DNA of 64,000 nt. Origin: VXNE01 sp965205735. Its GTDB lineage: Bacteria; Pseudomonadota; Gammaproteobacteria; Pseudomonadales; Azotimanducaceae. A model generated the notes under the pieces. It did no database searches and had not been told where the DNA came from. It saw only the letters and a list, made by a program, of their open reading frames with translations. Shown one piece after another: positions 24,869 through 34,375 of this stretch (position 1 is the stretch's first letter; every line of letters begins with the position of its first letter). A program made the position numbers and the translations under genes. The DNA lies in assembly GCA_965205735.1 (NCBI GenBank), contig OZ242179.1, positions 868,001 to 932,000 of the forward strand. The letters run 5' to 3'.

Positions 24869-26494
24869 ATGACGCAAACCGCCGCCCGAGCGCTGGTCGA
24901 GACCCTCGAGAACCAGGGTGTCGACCGCGTCTTCTGCGTGCCCGGAGAAAGCTACCTCGATGTGCTCGACGCATTGCGCGACTCGTCCATCGAGACGGTA
25001 GTGGCCAGGCAGGAAGGCGCCGCGGCCATGATGGCGGAGGCCGACGCCAAGCTGACCGGCCGTCCCGGTATCGTCTTCGTCACCCGCGGACCGGGGGCGG
25101 CGAACGCGAGTTCAGGTGTTCATGTCGCCCAGCAGGACTCCACGCCTCTCGTCTTGTTCGCCGGGCAAGTGGCGCGCAGCGCCATCGGACGAGACGCCTT
25201 CCAGGAGATGGACTTCCGAGCGTTTTTCGGTGGCATGGCCAAGTCCGTTGTCGAGGTGCAGGACGCCGAGCGGGTGCCAACCGCAGTGGCCAGCGCCTTC
25301 CGCATCGCCTTGTCGGACCGACCGGGCCCCACGGTGATCTCGCTGCCGGAAGACATGCTCGGCGATCCCTGCGCGGCACCTTCCATCGGTCGCGTGGAAG
25401 TGGAGCACGAACCGCCGGACGACGCGCTGATACGGGCCTTCGACGCGCGTTTGCAAGCCGCGGAGCGCCCGCTGGTGGTAGTCGGCGGTTCGGTCTGGCG
25501 CGCTCGGGACGTCGAGGCGCTCGAAGAATTCGCCGAGATCGCCGGCCTGCCGGTGGCGTGCGTGTTTCGCCGCCAGCAGCTATTCGACCACGAACATCCC
25601 CACTACGCGGGCGACATCGGCATCGGGCTCAATCCCGCATTGCGTCGCGCCGTGGAGGAGACCGATCTGCTGCTGCTGCTCGGGACGCGGTTCTCCGAGA
25701 TTCCGAGCCAGTCGTACGCCCTGCCCTCGGCGGGAACGCCGGTGGTCCACGTGCACCCCGACAGCGAGGAACTGCAGCGCGTCCACCGGGCCGCACTCGC
25801 CATCCGGGCGCGACCCGCGCCTTTTCTTGCGGCGACGGCGGCGCGCGGCAAGCGTCCCGCCCATATCGACCCCCTGCATGCGAGCTATCTCGACTGGTCG
25901 AAGTTGCCGCATCCATCGCCCGGACAACTGACGATGGGTCATGTCATGGCGACGCTGCGCGAAGTCGATGACCCGGACATGGTCGTAACGAACGGCGCCG
26001 GCAATTACTCGGGGTGGATTCACCGCTTCCACCGTTTCCGGCGGTTCGGCACGCAGGTCGCGTCCACGTCCGGCTCCATGGGCTACGGACTGCCCGCCGC
26101 CATCGCGGCCAAGCTACGTCAACCCCAACGCACGGTTGTCTGCTTCGCTGGCGATGGCTGCTTCCAGATGACCGGCCAGGAACTCGCCACCGCCGCGCAG
26201 TACGATGCGCGCGTCATCGTGCTGGTCGTCGACAATGGCATGTATGGCACCATCCGCATGCACCAGGAGCGCGCGTTTCCAGGGCGCGTTCACGCCACGT
26301 CGCTTGCCAATCCCGACTTCGCGGCGCTGGCGCGGGCCTGCGGCGCCCACGCCGAACGGGTCGAGCGCGACGAGGATTTCCCCAGCGCCTTCGCGCGAGC
26401 GAGGGAAGCCGGCGCTCCCGCGCTGCTGCACCTGGTGATCGATCCGGAAGCGATCACCCCTGCCGCGACGCTTTCCAGCCTGCGCGACGGCTAA
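24869..26494 (+). CDS. Thiamine diphosphate-dependent enzyme, acetolactate synthase-like
   Basis: 541 residues from the ATG at 24869; an upstream in-frame start would include the antisense efflux relic and is rejected. The opening MTQTAARALVETLENQGVDR with FCVPGESYLDVLDAL and the Glu in ARQEGAAAMMAEADAKLTG is the Pyr domain of the acetolactate synthase/benzoylformate decarboxylase superfamily. The ThDP/Mg motif is FAGDGCFQMTGQELATAAQY ending LVVDNG (about 425-455). Biosynthetic IlvB would usually have a partner ilvN nearby; none is seen, so it is more likely a catabolic carboligase/decarboxylase. Cytoplasmic; needs ThDP. Confidence 0.88.
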   Translation: MTQTAARALVETLENQGVDRVFCVPGESYLDVLDALRDSSIETVVARQEGAAAMMAEADAKLTGRPGIVFVTRGPGAANASSGVHVAQQDSTPLVLFAGQVARSAIGRDAFQEMDFRAFFGGMAKSVVEVQDAERVPTAVASAFRIALSDRPGPTVISLPEDMLGDPCAAPSIGRVEVEHEPPDDALIRAFDARLQAAERPLVVVGGSVWRARDVEALEEFAEIAGLPVACVFRRQQLFDHEHPHYAGDIGIGLNPALRRAVEETDLLLLLGTRFSEIPSQSYALPSAGTPVVHVHPDSEELQRVHRAALAIRARPAPFLAATAARGKRPAHIDPLHASYLDWSKLPHPSPGQLTMGHVMATLREVDDPDMVVTNGAGNYSGWIHRFHRFRRFGTQVASTSGSMGYGLPAAIAAKLRQPQRTVVCFAGDGCFQMTGQELATAAQYDARVIVLVVDNGMYGTIRMHQERAFPGRVHATSLANPDFAALARACGAHAERVERDEDFPSAFARAREAGAPALLHLVIDPEAITPAATLSSLRDG

Positions 26495-26687
26495 CCGAGC
26501 TTGCTCGGCGCGCGGCTCCCGACGACTGCCGCCACCGATGGCCTGCGCTACCGCGCCATATGCGCGCCCGCAGCTTTGCTGCCGGCGGCCGAGTGGAGAG
26601 ATTTCGTACAAGCAGAGGTGGTAATGTCTTATGGCAAGGCTGATGCTGGCTAGGCAAAGTTACATCCTCGCATCCGAGCAATCCGCC

Positions 26688-27086
26688 ATGAACCAAAGCA
26701 ACGGCAAGTTCGCCTTTCCGACTTGGCTCGACGGCAGAACCATCGCCATGCTGACCACCACGATCACCGTCGCGTTGACCCTCGGGACGATGATGCAGAC
26801 AGCGCATGCGCGTCTCGGCGGGGAGATAGGCCAAATTCGCCAGGACATGAACGGCATGCGACAGGAGTTGCGCGCCGACATCGAGAAGGCGCGTGCGGAC
26901 CTGAGCGATGACATCAACAGGCTCGACGACCGCGTGGACAAGCTCGACGACCGCTTGCGCTCGGTGGAAGTAGGGGTCACCGCGATCCAGACCACCATGG
27001 TCGGATTCGACACCCGACTACGCGTGGTGGAAGAGCATGCGCGCCATGGGGACAAAATGCCTCGTACCGACCGGAACGACGGCTGA
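26688..27086 (+). CDS. Small membrane-anchored coiled-coil protein
   Basis: 132 residues from the ATG at 26688; a start at 26631 adds 19 residues. One hydrophobic segment (IAMLTTTITVALTLGTMM, about 18-35) is followed by a long heptad-patterned helix, IRQDMNGMRQELRADIEKAR then INRLDDRVDKLDDRLRSVEV. Such proteins are anchored in the inner membrane and oligomerise through the coil. There is no named family match. The GTG/ATG-free gap on both sides suggests a single-gene unit. Confidence 0.6.
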   Translation: MNQSNGKFAFPTWLDGRTIAMLTTTITVALTLGTMMQTAHARLGGEIGQIRQDMNGMRQELRADIEKARADLSDDINRLDDRVDKLDDRLRSVEVGVTAIQTTMVGFDTRLRVVEEHARHGDKMPRTDRNDG

Positions 27087-27170
27087 AGTCGCTGCTCCAA
27101 TCATTGGCGGCGCAATGCATCCCGACGTCCTCGATAGATCCGTTGCGCGGCAGTTTCGCCGCTGGCGGCT

Positions 27171-27881
27171 TCAGGTCACCAACTCCTCGGACAAATGATC
27201 CAACCGGTTCAGGTACCGGACCATCAAACGATCCTCGTTGAAATCGAGGCGGCTGATTCCGGTGTTGTGGTTGCTGAAGTAGCAGCCCGGCACGTGCCTG
27301 CCAAAAACGAGGTGCTGAATCAGCATGTTGAGAAAGGTGCCGTGGCTGACGATGGCTATGCGTTCCTTCGCGCGCGGCAGCAGATCCTGGATATCGACAG
27401 CCACCCGCGCCGCCCTGGCGATGAGTTGCCCTCGCCTTTCGAACGTCCCGTCCCACCAACCGGCGTCGGTGACGCCGGCGGGGATGTCGAATCCCGCGAA
27501 TTGCGTTGCCATCTCCGACCGGGTCAAGCCCCCGTGGCCTACCCGTCCGCGCCCATCCTGATGGTCGAGCCAGATCCCGCCTCCTTCATGGACCTCCACC
27601 CAGACTTCGGGCGTCAGGCCCAACGCCGCGCCGATGGGCTGGGCAGTCTGGAGCGCGCGCAACATTGCGCTGCAATAGAGCCTGCCGATCCCGTAGCCGC
27701 CTTCGCCGACAAGCCCGTTCCGGACATCTGTCTTGTCCGACTCGCGGCTTAGATGTGCGGCCACGCGTTTGGCCTGCGTTTGACCGGTCGGCGTCAGACA
27801 GGGATCAGCCGTTCGCGGACTCTCGCCGACAAGCGCATTGTTCACCGATTGACCGTGCCGGATCAGATACAGTTGAGGCAT
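27171..27881 (-). CDS. Histidine phosphatase (phosphoglycerate-mutase-like)
   Basis: 236 residues. The phosphohistidine motif LIRHGQSVNN is at residues 6-15 and the second catalytic segment AIVSHGTFLNMLIQHL at about 175-190, with an acid in EVHEGGGIW. This is the histidine-phosphatase branch of the phosphoglycerate mutase family; 2,3-BPG mutase-specific inserts are missing, so it is more likely a phosphatase. It is divergent to the TonB receptor. Confidence 0.87.
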   Translation of the reverse strand: MPQLYLIRHGQSVNNALVGESPRTADPCLTPTGQTQAKRVAAHLSRESDKTDVRNGLVGEGGYGIGRLYCSAMLRALQTAQPIGAALGLTPEVWVEVHEGGGIWLDHQDGRGRVGHGGLTRSEMATQFAGFDIPAGVTDAGWWDGTFERRGQLIARAARVAVDIQDLLPRAKERIAIVSHGTFLNMLIQHLVFGRHVPGCYFSNHNTGISRLDFNEDRLMVRYLNRLDHLSEELVT

Positions 27882-27979
27882 TCTTCTCAGATTCCGGATG
27901 TGCGACCGCTACCCCGATGATCGGCGGTGCGCGGCCATGAGCGCAAGTGACTGAAACGGGAACCAAGGCGGATGCCAAA

Positions 27980-30505
27980 ATGACGTGTCCTCACAATGAC
28001 TGTTCCGACATGGCCACGCGCATCGGGTACTTCGCCCTGGCCGCGGCAATCCTGACCCTCTCGACACCGTGCGCGGCCAGGCAAGTCGAAGCGGAGGAAG
28101 ATGGAGCCCGGGATACAATCGAGGAGATCGTGGTCGTCGGCGATCTCGGCAGCCTGCCGGGAGAAGCCATAAAAGCCGTCTTCGGCTTCGACAAATCGCT
28201 GCTGGAAACCCCGAGGTCCGTTTCGACCGTCAGCGCGGAAATGATGGACCGCTTCAACATGCGCGACATCGACGAGTTGATCGCGCTGGCGCCCGGGAGC
28301 TTCACGCAGTCCTTCTTCGGCGTCGCCGGGTCCCTGGATATCCGGGGCACGCCCGGCGAGACGTACTTTCGAGGCGTCCGCCGTCTCGACAATCCCGGCA
28401 ACTATCCGACCCCCATCGGCGCGTCAAACCGCGTTGACATCGTGCGCGGGCCCGCCTCCCCAATCTACGGACCGGCCAAGATCGGCGGCTATCTCAACTT
28501 CAACCCCAAGTCCGCCAGAATCGAGGAAACGGGACAGTTCATCGCCGGCAAGACGGGTGCCGTCGGCGTCGATTTGGGGAGTTGGGACAAGCGCATCCTG
28601 AGCGCCGAGATCGGCGGCGCGGACCCGTTCGGGGAACGCTATTTCGGCTACTACTTCTACGCGGAAGTCGAAGACTCTGACAGCTACTACAGCAACACCG
28701 GCACGCGGCAAACCTTGCTGCAAGCATCGTTCGACACCGACCTGTCCGAAAGCTGGCACCTGGAGTTCGGCGGCATGTACCACGACCACCTGGGCAATCA
28801 GGTCGGGGGCTGGAACCGTTTGACGCAAGAACTCGTCGATCATGGCATCTATGTCACCGGGCAGCCTCTGCCGTTGGATACCGACGGCGACGGCCGCATT
28901 TCGCACCAGGAGTTCGACATTGATGACGATGGCTTTACGGACATGAACCCTTTCGCCGCCGGCCTGACGCCCGGCGATGCCAGTGCCCTGGAGCGCTCGG
29001 GCCCCTTCCCCGGGACCTGCGCCATCGGAGACACGAATGTGTTCGGTTGCCGCCCCGACCTTTTGCGTCTGGTGAACCCGGGCACCGCGCAACTCCAGCC
29101 CAACCAGGTCCTGGTCGGTGCCGATGACTTCCTCGACAGCCAAGTCCTGACGCTCTATTTCGACGCGATCATCTTCGCGGAGAACGGTTGGGAGTGGAAA
29201 AACCAGTTGTTCTACGAGTCCGCCGACACGTTGGCGGAGGCCGCCTACGGATTCTCCCAGTTCCACGACACCTGGGTGCTGGAAGAAAAGCTGGTGGTAT
29301 CCAACGACTTTCACAGCGGTAGCGGCGAGACTTCGATACAGATCTCTCCATCGGTGCGCTACACGGACTTCCGCCACGCCGACGACTACACCAACGAATA
29401 TTTCGACCGCCGCGACCTCACCCGGCCCGGCGGACCGCTCGACACGCGGCTGCTCGCCACCCAGATCGATGATGACTACACCGAGTACTACGTCGGAGAC
29501 TACCTGGACCTCGGATTCGCCGTGCTGGCCAACACGGACTGGAGCAACGGCCTCAGCCTGCTCGTCGGCGCGCGCTATGACGTCATCGACATGGAAAGCC
29601 GCCAGCCCGTCGATAAACTCCTGCTCGCAAGCGCCAACAATTTTTGCCAGCCGCCCGGCGACTGCATTCAACCGGAGGCGGCCAGCGAAGTGGACGGTTT
29701 CTCCTGGACGCTAAGCCTCAGCTACGCGAGCCCCTTGGGTCTACGGCCCTATGCCACCGTCTCCGCCCAGTCCACCGTGATCGCCGGACAGGGGTCCGAA
29801 ATCACCACCGCCAACATCGCTGGCGGCACCGCCTTCGATGTTTCGGAACTGCGGGAACTCGGACTGAAGGGAAGCCTGCTGAACGACTCCCTGTACTTTG
29901 CGCTGGCCGCGTACCAGCAAGAGCGAACCGACTTCTCGGCCCAGGCCACCGTCACCAATCAGGCCACCGAGACCACGGGCGCCGAAGTCGAAGCCAGGTG
30001 GGTCGTCAACGAAAAACTGGTGCTGACCCTCGGATACTCGAACATCGAGGTGGTCAACCTCAATACGAAAGAGATGGGTTCGCGCTTCAGCTTCATCGGC
30101 GCGGACGACATCCCCGGCGTGGCGCCCGAAGCCTTCTACGGCGGCGCGCTGGCGGGTTCCGTCATTCGTCCCGGCGCGCGCGGAGCGCGCCGCGCGGGCA
30201 TGCCGGAAAACATCTGGGCGCTAACCGGCACCTACGACTTCGGCAACGGGTTCGCCGTCAGCGCCAGCGCCGTCGATGCGGAGGCGGTGCACTCCGGCTT
30301 CTCCAACTCGGTCACGCTCCCCGGCTACACGCTCGTCAATGTCGGCGCAGTGTTCGAGACGGAGCACTGGTCGTTCAGCGCGACCGCCAAAAACCTGACG
30401 GACGAGCGGTATTTCCGGTCGAACTTTCCCAACCTCTTCGGCGGCGTGATCGTCCTGCCGGAGTTGCCGCGCCACTTCCAGACGCGGATTCGCTACAGGT
30501 GGTAG
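27980..30505 (+). CDS. TonB-dependent outer-membrane receptor
   Basis: About 841 residues from the ATG at 27980 (preceded by AAGGCGGA); 27947 and 28010 are alternatives. A signal peptide (GYFALAAAILTLSTPCAA) is followed by the TonB-box-like EEIVVVGDL and a plug domain with RSVSTVSAEMMDRFNMRDID and VDIVRGPASPIYGPAKIGGY. The barrel ends LPRHFQTRIRYRW with a terminal aromatic. Unusual is the EF-hand-like loop DTDGDGRISHQEFDIDDDG near residue 300, probably extracellular and calcium-binding. The ligand is unknown; the family imports siderophores, vitamins or sugars. No riboswitch was seen upstream. Confidence 0.9.
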   Translation: MTCPHNDCSDMATRIGYFALAAAILTLSTPCAARQVEAEEDGARDTIEEIVVVGDLGSLPGEAIKAVFGFDKSLLETPRSVSTVSAEMMDRFNMRDIDELIALAPGSFTQSFFGVAGSLDIRGTPGETYFRGVRRLDNPGNYPTPIGASNRVDIVRGPASPIYGPAKIGGYLNFNPKSARIEETGQFIAGKTGAVGVDLGSWDKRILSAEIGGADPFGERYFGYYFYAEVEDSDSYYSNTGTRQTLLQASFDTDLSESWHLEFGGMYHDHLGNQVGGWNRLTQELVDHGIYVTGQPLPLDTDGDGRISHQEFDIDDDGFTDMNPFAAGLTPGDASALERSGPFPGTCAIGDTNVFGCRPDLLRLVNPGTAQLQPNQVLVGADDFLDSQVLTLYFDAIIFAENGWEWKNQLFYESADTLAEAAYGFSQFHDTWVLEEKLVVSNDFHSGSGETSIQISPSVRYTDFRHADDYTNEYFDRRDLTRPGGPLDTRLLATQIDDDYTEYYVGDYLDLGFAVLANTDWSNGLSLLVGARYDVIDMESRQPVDKLLLASANNFCQPPGDCIQPEAASEVDGFSWTLSLSYASPLGLRPYATVSAQSTVIAGQGSEITTANIAGGTAFDVSELRELGLKGSLLNDSLYFALAAYQQERTDFSAQATVTNQATETTGAEVEARWVVNEKLVLTLGYSNIEVVNLNTKEMGSRFSFIGADDIPGVAPEAFYGGALAGSVIRPGARGARRAGMPENIWALTGTYDFGNGFAVSASAVDAEAVHSGFSNSVTLPGYTLVNVGAVFETEHWSFSATAKNLTDERYFRSNFPNLFGGVIVLPELPRHFQTRIRYRW

Positions 30506-30525
30506 CCGGGTCTTCGGTTCGACCG

Positions 30526-31152
30526 TCAGCTGTCCCCATCGCCGGATATAGCGCCGTCAAGTTCCTCCGCGCGCAGGTACGCTTCGCGGCCGCATAGCCG
30601 CGCCCAGTAGTCGACGAAGACCGGCCGTTTTTCGAGCATCCCGGTCATGTTCATGCCCCACCGGATGTGCGACCCGACATAGACATCGGCGGCGGAAAAC
30701 CGATCGCCCGCGATGTAGTCGCCGTTCGCCAATGCATGCTCAAGCGCGCCGACAACGGTTTCCGCGTTGCCATAGCCCACCATCCCCTCCTGTTGCGTCG
30801 TCGGCGCGGTGCCCAGCATTCGATCCGTCGTCGCCGCCTCAAACGGACCCGCCGCGAAAAAGAGCCATCGGTAGTAGGCGCCGCGCGCATGGGTCGGCGG
30901 CGCGAGCTTCGTCTCGGGAAACGCATCGGCGAGATAGGCACAAATCGCGGCGGTCTCGGTCACGACCACATCACCGTGACGAATCGCCGGGACTTTGCCC
31001 ATGGGATTGACCGCCAGGTAGTCGGCCGATTTCATCTCGGCGCCGAACTCGACGACCTCGGTGCGATAGGCGGCGCCCACCTCCTCCAGCATCCAGCGCG
31101 CAATGCGCCCCCGAGACATCGGATTGGTGTAGAAAACGAGTCCTTTCACCAT
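30526..31152 (-). CDS. Glutathione S-transferase family protein
   Basis: 208 residues from the ATG at 31152, preceded by GAAGGAGAAA. The thioredoxin-like domain opens LVFYTNPMSRGRIARWMLEE, with Ser13 in the usual catalytic Ser/Cys position, and contains VNPMGKVPAIRHGDVVVTET (cis-Pro and the glutathione-binding Glu-Thr). The all-helical C-terminal domain ends with the N-capping box region FSAADVYVG. It conjugates or reduces electrophiles with glutathione. It is divergent to the frameshifted hydratase gene. Confidence 0.9.
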   Translation of the reverse strand: MVKGLVFYTNPMSRGRIARWMLEEVGAAYRTEVVEFGAEMKSADYLAVNPMGKVPAIRHGDVVVTETAAICAYLADAFPETKLAPPTHARGAYYRWLFFAAGPFEAATTDRMLGTAPTTQQEGMVGYGNAETVVGALEHALANGDYIAGDRFSAADVYVGSHIRWGMNMTGMLEKRPVFVDYWARLCGREAYLRAEELDGAISGDGDS

Positions 31153-31330
31153 GCCTGGTTTCTCCTTCGTTGCAAGGGACCGCCGATTTGTTAGTGACCA
31201 GCGGAGTTTGCTTTTGGGGGAAGCGGTGCGCAAGGCACATGGGAACCGCTCCCTGGAACGGTAACATAGTCGTGATTCGGCCAGCGTCGCCGGACGCGCC
31301 AATAGACGAGCAAGCATAGGGACGATACGT

Positions 31331-32067
31331 ATGGCGGCTGTGGAAGCGATCGCGCACGACGGCTGGGCGGAGTTGGTGTTGAACCGACCGGAACGGCGCA
31401 ACGCGATCGATGGCGACCTCGCCATGGCGCTCGCGGGGGAACTGCGCGCGCTGGACACGGACGATGCGGTGCGCGCTATCCTGCTTCGGGGCGCCGACGG
31501 CGCGTTCTGCTCCGGGCTCGACACCAAGGCTTTCAATGCCGACCCGCCGCCCGAGTGGCTGCCGAAGTTCAACGTCATATGGCGCGCCGTGCACACGGCG
31601 CTGTACGACTGCGGCAAACCCATCGTCGGCGCCTTCGAGCGCTACGGCATAAACGGCGGCGCGGCGCTGGCGCTGGCGGCGGACCTGCTGATCGCGGGGC
31701 AAACGCCTTCCTGCAGGTCGGCGAGGTGCGGCAGGGAATGGGCCCGCCCTTCAACATTGCCTGGCTGCGCTTGCGCCATCCGGAATCGGTGGCAGCGAAA
31801 CTGGCGCTGACCGGCCGCCGATTCACGGGGCCTGAACTCGCCGCCATGGGAGTCGCATACACGTGCGTGCCGGACGAAGAAGTGCTGCCCAGGGCGCGGG
31901 AACTGGCCACCGAGCTGGCGTCGTATCCGGCGGGGGCGGCAGCGAGAATCAAGGCAACGATGAGAGCGTACAACGACGCCCCCGCGAACGCCTGGTTCGA
32001 CCGCGCTGTCGCCGCGAGTCCCGCCACGGACCGCATGTCTCCACGCGCCGCGGGGAGAGGCGAATAG
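31331..32067 (+). pseudogene. Enoyl-CoA hydratase, single frameshift
   Basis: The first frame, from the ATG at 31331, gives a good crotonase: VLNRPERRNAIDGDLAMAL, GADGAFCSGLDTKAF and INGGAALALAADLLIAG. At 31696-31699, a run of four G, the frame breaks. Family sequence resumes in the next frame as ANAFLQVGEVRQGMGPPFNI and continues to SPRAAGRGE at 32067. One added G in the run restores a full-length protein of about 245 residues. It is either a very recent inactivation or a homopolymer sequencing error. Confidence 0.8.
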
Positions 32068-32130
32068 CCCGCGGCAAGTGCGATTGCGATTGCCCGCGAC
32101 GGAAACCCCGAGCGAGGCCGGGGGCGTTTC

Positions 32131-34233
32131 CTACCAGGAACGGCTTGCCGTGATGCCGAACCGGCGCGGTTCCCCAAGCTGCGTGAAGCCGCGGTCCGTG
32201 TAGCCGTCGCGCGGGTCGTTGCCGAAGAAAAAACCGCGCACCAGGTAGTCCTCGTCGGCGAGATTGCGAGCCCAGGCCGTCACGGACCAGTCGCGGCCCC
32301 GATAGCCGACGCTCGCGTTCAGCAATGTGTACGGGACCGACTTCTCGCTGTGGCTGTCCGAAAAGTAGAACTCGTCGCGTCCGTCCATCTCGACCTGCGC
32401 GAAATACCCTTCGCCGAACGCAATATCGGCCCCGATGCTGAATTGGTAGTCCGGCGCATGCGCCTGCCTGCGGCCGTCGAGGTCCATCCCTTCGCCATTG
32501 ATGTAGTCCTCGTACTCGGACCGCAGCAGACCAACGCGCGCGAACAGCGAGACCGCGTCCGTCGGCGTGAACTCCAGGTCGAATTCGGCGCCGCTGTTCG
32601 TGCCTTCGGCCGCATTGCCGACAAAGTCGATGAACTCCGTGCTGCCGTCTTCCTGGAAGATCACGATGGAGCTGTCGATCTGCACGTCATCGCGCCGCAT
32701 GCGGAAAACCGAGCCGCGAAAACTCAGGCGTCCGTCCGCCGCGCGCGCCTTGACCCCCGCCTCGAAGTTCCACAGGACTTCCGGTTCGTACTCCCTGAGG
32801 TCCGCCGGCAGCGTGCCGTCGATATTGAAGCCGCCCGCCTTGTAGCCGCGCGAAATCGAGCCATAGCCGACGATGCCCGGAGCGAGCGCGCGGTCAACTG
32901 CCACGCGGCCGCCGACGAGACTGTCTTCCGGCGCGGAGCTGACGCCAGCGCTGTCGTCATAGGACGCCGAGTGGCGCTCCAGGCGAAGGCCGACCGTCAG
33001 CGTCGAGCAAGCGTCGAGCGCCGTCTCGGTCTGCCCGAACACGGCAAACCGGTCTATGCCGTAGTCGCTCGTGAAGTCCGAGTCGATAAAGGTCGACTGC
33101 CGGGTCAGCGACACATCCTGGCGCAGGGTGTAAGCGCCTAGCGTCCACGCCGTCGCGCCCCCGAACAGTGCTCCGGCCTCCTTTGAAACAAGGCGGACCT
33201 CCGCCGTCACGGTGTTCCGGTCGCGCAGATAGTCGTCGGTGCCCGAATAGCCCCAGGGGTGGAACCCGACATATACCCAGTCGGCGTCATAGCCGTACGC
33301 CATATCCGAGGCCGCGGCGCTAACGTGCGCCTCGACCGTGAAGGTCGGGTTGTCGTGCCACTTGACGCCGGCGGAACCGTATAGCGTCTCCTGTCTATCG
33401 TGGCCCGGTTCATCGGCCAGCGTGGTCCGCACGTTGTCCAGGGAAAAGGCGTCGTAACCGTTGTTGGCGTCGAGATAACCGGCGGCAATGTCAATAGTGG
33501 CGGATTCGCCCGCTTCCCAGGACAACCTGCCGCGAAGCAACTTTTCGTCCGTGCTGTTCGTGTCATCGACGCCCAGGTAGTCGTTTTCGATGAACCCGTC
33601 GGCCTGGTCCACGCGCGCGGCCAACCTGCCGCGCACGTTTTCGGCCAGCGGCCCCGACGCCGCCACGCCCGCGCCGAATGCGCCGTAGTTGCCCGCGAAC
33701 AGTTCGACCTCGCTCTCGTTCGCATCGGTCGGCGCCCGCGTCACGACGTTGACCAGTCCGGCCAGCGCATTGGCGCCGTAGCGCGTGCCCTGGGGGCCGC
33801 GCAGCACTTCCACCTGCTCGACATCGAACAGCATCGCCACGGTGCCGATGCCGGACAGATCGACGCCGTCGACGATCAGCCCGACGGACGCATTGAGCGG
33901 CTCGCTGAACTGCCCGCGCTCGCCGATGCCGCGAATCTGCAGGAAGCGCGCGCGCGAGGCGCCTTTCGCGTAGTTCAAATTGGGGATCATGTTCAGGATT
34001 TCTTCGAGGTGCGTCGCGCCGCGCCGCGCAATCGCCGCGGCGGGAACCACGCTGATGCTGGATGGCACCTCGTATAGTTCCTCGCCGCGAAACGTCGCGG
34101 TGACGACGATTTCCTCGATTTCAAGCGCATCTTCCGAGGCCGGTTGCTCTGACTCCTGGCCCAGCAGGGGCGGACCCACGAGGGCGACGGCTACCGCTAG
34201 CGCAAGGGTTGATGTGGGGGCAAATCTAGACAT
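32131..34233 (-). CDS. TonB-dependent receptor under TPP riboswitch, predicted thiamine importer
   Basis: 700 residues. It has a signal peptide (TLALAVAVALVGPPLLG), TonB-box region ALEIEEIVVTATFRGEE, a plug with VEQVEVLRGPQGTRYGANAL (about 125-145) and a 22-strand type barrel ending FGITASRSW. Barrel repeats such as GYGSISRGYKAGGFNIDG are typical of the vitamin/siderophore branch. A TPP riboswitch lies immediately upstream in the same orientation, so expression should fall when cytoplasmic ThDP is high. This points to thiamine or a thiamine precursor as the cargo. It acts in the outer membrane with TonB-ExbBD. No inner-membrane thiamine transporter is adjacent. Confidence 0.92.
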   Translation of the reverse strand: MSRFAPTSTLALAVAVALVGPPLLGQESEQPASEDALEIEEIVVTATFRGEELYEVPSSISVVPAAAIARRGATHLEEILNMIPNLNYAKGASRARFLQIRGIGERGQFSEPLNASVGLIVDGVDLSGIGTVAMLFDVEQVEVLRGPQGTRYGANALAGLVNVVTRAPTDANESEVELFAGNYGAFGAGVAASGPLAENVRGRLAARVDQADGFIENDYLGVDDTNSTDEKLLRGRLSWEAGESATIDIAAGYLDANNGYDAFSLDNVRTTLADEPGHDRQETLYGSAGVKWHDNPTFTVEAHVSAAASDMAYGYDADWVYVGFHPWGYSGTDDYLRDRNTVTAEVRLVSKEAGALFGGATAWTLGAYTLRQDVSLTRQSTFIDSDFTSDYGIDRFAVFGQTETALDACSTLTVGLRLERHSASYDDSAGVSSAPEDSLVGGRVAVDRALAPGIVGYGSISRGYKAGGFNIDGTLPADLREYEPEVLWNFEAGVKARAADGRLSFRGSVFRMRRDDVQIDSSIVIFQEDGSTEFIDFVGNAAEGTNSGAEFDLEFTPTDAVSLFARVGLLRSEYEDYINGEGMDLDGRRQAHAPDYQFSIGADIAFGEGYFAQVEMDGRDEFYFSDSHSEKSVPYTLLNASVGYRGRDWSVTAWARNLADEDYLVRGFFFGNDPRDGYTDRGFTQLGEPRRFGITASRSW

Positions 34234-34269
34234 CTCGTCCTCCTCTTGGGCGGGAGGGAGATGCTTCGA

Positions 34270-34366
34270 TGGGCGCCCTATCCCTCCGCCGGTATGGTCC
34301 GGATCAGGTTCAAAGGGTCTGCGGATCGCATCCGCATCTCAGGCTCTGGGCCACCCCTTGGGTCTG
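34270..34366 (-). promoter_or_regulatory. TPP (THI-box) riboswitch
   Basis: Read on the minus strand the leader contains, in canonical order, GGGGTGGCC, the THI-box GAGCCTGAGAT, a variable helix (GCGGATGCGATCCGC, which folds on itself), the signature ACCCTTTGAACCTGATC, then CGGACCATACCGGCGGAGGGA. These are the CUGAGA and ACCUGAUC pyrimidine- and pyrophosphate-binding segments of the TPP aptamer. It ends about 35 bases before the receptor's ATG, and AGGAGGACGAG supplies the ribosome site, so control may act on translation. Edges are approximate. Confidence 0.92.
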
Positions 34367-34375
34367 CGCACTACT

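Noticed and set aside
30526..31623. Long N-terminal extension of the GST
   Set aside because: The extension is antisense to the hydratase gene and unconserved; the ATG at 31152 has a good ribosome site and begins at the thioredoxin-fold strand.
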